39,887 nucleotides of DNA. Origin: an uncultured Erysipelotrichaceae bacterium (GTDB lineage: Bacteria > Bacillota_I > Bacilli_A > RF39 > UBA660). Within the stretch, counting starts at the first letter, position 1. Each line of letters starts with the position of its first letter. The stretch spans positions 1 to 39,887 of the forward strand of contig CACZGA010000007.1 of assembly GCA_902780585.1 (NCBI GenBank), written 5' to 3'. Positions 39,138 to 39,887 of the stretch are shown here, piece after piece. Under the pieces are notes generated by a model. That model was not told the DNA's origin. It saw nothing but the letters and a program-made list of their open reading frames with translations, and did no database searches. The translations under genes and the position numbers were made by a program.

Positions 39138-39887
39138 ATGGCAAAAAGAAAAAAAAGTAAGAAAAAAGTAAAAAGTGAAGTAGCCATTGAATTATATGCA
39201 ATAGGTTTATTTATATTGTCAATTATAGGAATAGGCAAATTTGGGCCAGTAGGTAGGTTTATTTCATCTATTAGTTTGTTTTTTACGGGAACTCTATATT
39301 TAGTATTCCTAATAATAATATTACTAATAGGCTTATATGGCATATTAAAAAGAGAATGGCCAGATTTCTTTTCAACTAAAATGCTTGGTTTCTATTTATT
39401 TGTAATAGGAACTTTAACCTTTATACATTGGGATTATGTATCTACATATAATGGAAATAGTGCTATTATTTTTAGAGAAACTATAAATAGCTTAGTAAAA
39501 GGCTTTAAAAGTATTATGGATACTGGTTTAGTGGCCAAAAACTTATCAGTTGGTGGTGGAATAATAGGTGGTATTTTTGCCATTCTATTTTCTAAATTAT
39601 TTTCTTATACTGGAATGCAAATAGTATCTATAACTTTAATGGTAGTAGGTATTTGTATGTTTACAGGTTTCTCAATTGTAGACTTTATAAGAGATAGAGT
39701 AAATGATGTAAAAGAAAACCTAGAAGCTGTTGAAGAAGATGAGGAAGAAAATTCTCATAAAAAAGTTAAAATTAGTAATGGCATAGAGGAAGAAGAACCA
39801 GATAAACAGGTTGTAAAAAATATTGAAGAACTAAAGAAACTACAAACTCAGCCAGTAGAAGAAGTAAAAGAAGAGGCTAAAGAAGAA
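39138..39887 (+). CDS. ftsK: DNA translocase FtsK/SpoIIIE, N-terminal part (3' truncated by window edge)
   Basis: FtsK/SpoIIIE pumps chromosomal DNA through the division septum. The first 250 codons are in the window and stay open to its end. The basic start MAKRKKSKKKVKSEVAIELY, the four membrane helices (about 18-36, 50-70, 80-96 and 134-175) and the loop KREWPDFFSTKMLGFYL match the membrane domain of SpoIIIE-type proteins. An acidic, Lys/Glu-rich linker begins at about residue 198. The motor and gamma domains would follow outside the window. TGATATC precedes the ATG with AGGTG in place. Confidence 0.9.
   Translation, partial: MAKRKKSKKKVKSEVAIELYAIGLFILSIIGIGKFGPVGRFISSISLFFTGTLYLVFLIIILLIGLYGILKREWPDFFSTKMLGFYLFVIGTLTFIHWDYVSTYNGNSAIIFRETINSLVKGFKSIMDTGLVAKNLSVGGGIIGGIFAILFSKLFSYTGMQIVSITLMVVGICMFTGFSIVDFIRDRVNDVKENLEAVEEDEEENSHKKVKISNGIEEEEPDKQVVKNIEELKKLQTQPVEEVKEEAKEE

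Noticed and set aside
1-39887. CRISPR array, tRNA or rRNA genes, insertion sequences
   Set aside because: No regularly spaced repeats, no cloverleaf-like segments, no rRNA-like conserved stretches and no transposase ORF were seen on either strand by reading; a tRNA scan was not possible here.

Overview
The window is an AT-rich chromosomal segment from a low-GC Gram-positive bacterium. It reads with the standard genetic code: TGA ends rnpM, the DUF1016 gene and the gene at 38114, and tryptophan is TGG. The ribosome-binding sites (GGAGG or GAGGTG), the gene clusters (nusA-rnpM-infB-rbfA, rpsO-pnp, dnaG-rpoD-trmK, comEA-comEC), the two class B/SEDS wall-synthesis genes and the short SMC (984 aa) fit a member of the Bacilli with a cell wall, such as one of the uncultured gut lineages near Erysipelotrichales/RF39. 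That placement is inference; no rRNA gene is present. The stretch is densely coded and no gap between genes exceeds about 200 bases, so no gene-free stretch over 300 bases needs separate description.

Layout. 1-3947: transcription/translation operon (5'-truncated nusA, rnpM, infB, rbfA). 4008-5978: two membrane or secreted proteins of unknown role and a convergent CPBP-family protease. 6043-8678: rpsO with a structured leader, then pnp. 8729-9178: a Thr/Asn-rich membrane protein. 9270-10986: two convergent homologous genes of an unrecognised family, one of them flanked by an exact 15-bp repeat that forms the core of a terminator at each end. 11043-15509: smc, a membrane protein and peptide deformylase. 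15659-19516: ftsW-like SEDS protein, comEA and comEC. 19559-25131: an accessory-looking block between comEC and dnaG (DUF1016 nuclease, a repeat-containing surface protein, an MFS transporter, a hypothetical protein and a 10-cysteine protein). 25235-28729: dnaG, rpoD, trmK. 28788-31346: a surface-anchored beta-rich protein and two type IV pilin-like proteins. 31404-34360: endonuclease IV and a class B penicillin-binding protein. 34389-37154: a divergent pair, a putative HExxH metalloprotease and a Hanks-type kinase-like protein. 37289-39887: rpmG, efp, two tandem paralogous membrane proteins and the start of ftsK/spoIIIE.

How it works together. Most genes serve core information processing (transcript elongation and antitermination, translation initiation, ribosome maturation, RNA decay, replication priming, chromosome organisation), wall synthesis (SEDS plus PBP) and DNA uptake (ComEA/ComEC with pilin-like proteins). 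Among these sit small lineage-specific islands whose genes have their own extended -10 promoters and rho-independent terminators. The best candidates for something undescribed are the paralogous pair at 9329/10193, which share protein sequence, promoter sequence and a terminator-core repeat, and the divergent metalloprotease/kinase pair at 34389/36240.
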